Assembly (NCBI GenBank): GCA_947483345.1
Contig: CANKNL010000127.1
Span: 1-8,403, forward strand
DNA length: 8,403 bases
Reading direction: 5' to 3'
Source of the DNA: Chitinophagaceae bacterium
GTDB taxonomy: Bacteria > Bacteroidota > Bacteroidia > Chitinophagales > Chitinophagaceae
Numbering within the stretch: position 1 is the first letter of the stretch; every line of letters begins with the position of its first letter. Shown here one piece after another: positions 6,660-8,403 of the stretch. Under the pieces are notes generated by a model, which searched no databases, was not told the origin of the DNA, and worked only from the letters and a program-made list of their open reading frames with translations. The translations under genes and the position numbers were made by a program.

Positions 6660-7562
6660 TTATTGTGTTAAAAATGTTACTACATAGTTGCCGAAAGTTT
6701 GAGGCAGCTGAAACATTAATCCATGCCCGCTGTCATTAACTTTAATTAATGAAGCCGTTGGTATTGAATCTGAAAGCATAGATGAATTTAAGCAAGGCAC
6801 CACCTTATCTTGATTACCGCAGATCAGCAACACAGGCATTTTTAATTGATATAAATGCCCGGCCGATCCACCACCCTCACTTAACCAGCCTTGCACCGCA
6901 TAATACTGTAATCCAATTGTTGCCGGATTGTAGGGTTCTTTTACATTAGGCAGGTATTTCCATGGTTCGGGATGTGCTGCCAGCCATTCGTTGGAGAAAA
7001 GTGTACTTAATTGCTCTGCAGGCGTTGATAAAGGACTAGACAGGATATCACTAATTTCCTGAGATGGTTTAACAGACATTGTATCACCAAAATTGGTTGC
7101 ATACAAAATCAGTTTATTTACTTTTTCGGGATGATCTATGGCAAACATTTGCGCCACAAAACCTCCCATTGACCATCCTAAAACATGTGCCTTACTAATA
7201 TTTAATACAGTAAGTAATTCATTAACATCTTCTGCCAAAGTAGGTATTGTAAAAGAAGTATCTGAGTTGGTACTATAGCCCATGCCACGATAATCAAAAA
7301 CAATAACCTTGTATTTTTGCCGAAGTATTTCTATAACTTCAGTACTCCATAAATCCATGTTTGAAGCGTAACCAATGCACATGATTAGTGGATCTCCGGA
7401 GCCAACAATTTTATATGCCATTTTAGCATTGGTAATGCTTGCAAACTTGATATCAGAAGACGTAGTTATTATTGCATCTTTTCTTTTACAACTACCAAAA
7501 AGTACCCCCAATATGGCTATTGCCCCTATTACAAGTTTACCGATATGGCTATTCCCTTTCAC
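6660..7562 (-). CDS. Alpha/beta-hydrolase-fold lipoprotein
   Basis: The product has 300 residues. It starts at GTG (7562); an in-frame TAA lies 18 bp further upstream with no ATG between, and the next Met (48) would remove the signal peptide. The hydrophobic stretch 10-24 ends in LFGSC, a lipobox-like site with Cys25 as the probable lipidated residue. The mature protein begins CKRKD, basic rather than acidic, unlike known Bacteroidota surface-export signals, so it more likely faces the periplasm (inference). From about 45 it is a complete alpha/beta hydrolase: FDYRGMGYS at 89-97, nucleophile elbow GWSMGG with Ser131, Asp252 in GNQDKVVP and His280 in DSGHG. The lid region is about 158-235. It is closest in style to esterase/lactonase/haloperoxidase-like hydrolases; the substrate cannot be told. 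It is upstream of, and probably in an operon with, the small membrane protein at 6168-6647. Confidence 0.9.
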   Translation of the reverse strand: MKGNSHIGKLVIGAIAILGVLFGSCKRKDAIITTSSDIKFASITNAKMAYKIVGSGDPLIMCIGYASNMDLWSTEVIEILRQKYKVIVFDYRGMGYSTNSDTSFTIPTLAEDVNELLTVLNISKAHVLGWSMGGFVAQMFAIDHPEKVNKLILYATNFGDTMSVKPSQEISDILSSPLSTPAEQLSTLFSNEWLAAHPEPWKYLPNVKEPYNPATIGLQYYAVQGWLSEGGGSAGHLYQLKMPVLLICGNQDKVVPCLNSSMLSDSIPTASLIKVNDSGHGLMFQLPQTFGNYVVTFLTQ

Positions 7563-7668
7563 TTTTATATTTCTTCTTTATCCAATTTACATCACACGAC
7601 AATTAAATAAACTAATGAACCAAAAGATTTGTCAGCCTGGCATTCGGTATTTTCTTTAAAACACTACA

Positions 7669-8403
7669 TCATAGTTTTACAATCCGTATTCTTTCTTTTG
7701 TTCCGGCATTAAACACGTTAATAAAATAAATACCGGCAGCCTGTTGTGATATATCAAAACTGGCACTGCTGCCTGTGATATTGGTTTGCTGCATAACTAC
7801 CCGGCCGTTTATATCAACAAGTTGAATGCTGGCCTCCTTCATGGCATTTTTTGTCGACATAAATACAATCCCCGAAGTTGGGTTAGGATGAATACTGATC
7901 ATAACGCCTAAAGAATTATTGGTTAAACAGATTATTTCAGAGTATACAAGCTGCCCATTCTTATCCACCTGTTTTAACCGATAATAATTTCTGCCGTTCA
8001 ATGGCATTGCATCGTTAAATCGATAATATTGATTGTATGAAGTATTTCCCCTGCTGTTTATTTTAGCAAGTAAAGTATAATTTACCCCGTTTGCACTACG
8101 TTCCAGTTCAAAATGACTATTGTTAATTTCATTGGCAGTTATCCATTGCAACTGGTTAACATAACCTAGTGTATTTCCTGTAAATGAAATGAGCGTTACG
8201 GGTAATGCCCCATTTACTTCCCATGCACCCATACGTGGTGGGGATGTACGGGTATTACCGATATAATCTGTTGTAATACCAGTGCCACTTACTCCAGCTA
8301 ATGAAGCACTGATATAATAATCTGTACAATTTGTGCCGACTGAACTTGCAAAGACAGGATTAGTACTTAAACTTTGTGCATCCTGACTTGTGACGATTGG
8401 CAA
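7669..8403 (-). CDS. C-terminal part of a secreted beta-helix-type protein with type A T9SS sorting domain
   Basis: The frame is open at the right edge, so these 244 codons are only the end of a longer gene; the TTG at the edge is simply an internal Leu codon. Residues 1-65 of the fragment end in DYIGNTRTSPPRMGAWEVNG. This is the closing pattern (D..G..R...P.MGA.E) of choice-of-anchor Q/right-handed parallel beta-helix proteins. Residues 67-163 are the fibronectin/Ig-like linker module very common in Bacteroidota (LPVTLISFTG, NNSHFELERSANGVNYTLL, YYRLKQVDKNGQLVYSE). Residues 168-244 are the Por/T9SS type A sorting domain: ISIHPNPTSG, VDINGRVV, GIYFINV and a basic end, RIRIVKL. The protein is therefore exported by T9SS and probably anchored at the surface or released. 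Beta-helix proteins include polysaccharide lyases and adhesins; the catalytic part, if any, lies outside the window. Confidence 0.88.
   Translation of the reverse strand: MPIVTSQDAQSLSTNPVFASSVGTNCTDYYISASLAGVSGTGITTDYIGNTRTSPPRMGAWEVNGALPVTLISFTGNTLGYVNQLQWITANEINNSHFELERSANGVNYTLLAKINSRGNTSYNQYYRFNDAMPLNGRNYYRLKQVDKNGQLVYSEIICLTNNSLGVMISIHPNPTSGIVFMSTKNAMKEASIQLVDINGRVVMQQTNITGSSASFDISQQAAGIYFINVFNAGTKERIRIVKL

Noticed and set aside
7563..7668. Promoter or terminator in the gap upstream of the hydrolase gene
   Set aside because: The best -7 candidate (TAAATTGG on the minus strand, 7582-7589) has one mismatch and no spaced -33 box, and the GCCAGGC stretch at 7635-7642 forms no good hairpin; too weak to list.

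Overview
The window looks like chromosome from an AT-rich member of the Bacteroidota, most likely Chitinophagaceae or a related Sphingobacteriia-type lineage (an inference). The evidence is a SusC/RagA-type TonB-dependent receptor, proteins carrying both known kinds of type IX secretion (T9SS) C-terminal sorting domain, a propeller/Y_Y_Y sensor ending in a LuxR-like helix-turn-helix, and TAnnTTTG-type promoter boxes with A-rich, SD-poor leaders. No rRNA, tRNA, CRISPR array, insertion sequence or phage gene was seen.

Left part (1-4104): a SusC-family outer-membrane receptor runs leftward out of the window, with its first 339 codons visible. Across a 180-bp divergent intergenic region a 968-residue membrane-spanning sensor/transcription regulator runs rightward. 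This is the usual layout of a nutrient-uptake (polysaccharide-utilization-like) locus: the periplasmic sensor would detect a ligand and its cytoplasmic HTH would act on the shared intergenic DNA. That intergenic region holds two copies of a ~31-bp degenerate direct repeat at exactly 44-bp period, plus an 8-bp inverted repeat bracketing the SusC promoter. These are good candidates for the regulator's operators and are the most interesting non-coding signal in the window.

Middle (4129-6063): 24 bp after the regulator is a secreted multidomain protein (N-terminal Cys-containing beta-sandwich-like module, Ig/PKD-like repeats, type B T9SS sorting domain). A perfect TAnnTTTG box overlaps the regulator's stop codon, so this gene may have its own promoter.

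Right part (6168-8403, minus strand): after a convergent 104-bp gap lie a small polytopic membrane protein (DUF6790-like) and, 12 bp upstream of it, an alpha/beta-hydrolase lipoprotein with an intact Ser-Asp-His triad and a GTG start; the two probably form an operon. Beyond a 106-bp gap is the C-terminal 244 residues of another secreted protein: the end of a probable parallel beta-helix (choice-of-anchor Q type), a fibronectin/Ig-like module and a type A T9SS sorting domain. The substrate of the SusC system cannot be read from this window, because SusD and any glycanase partners would lie to the left of position 1.
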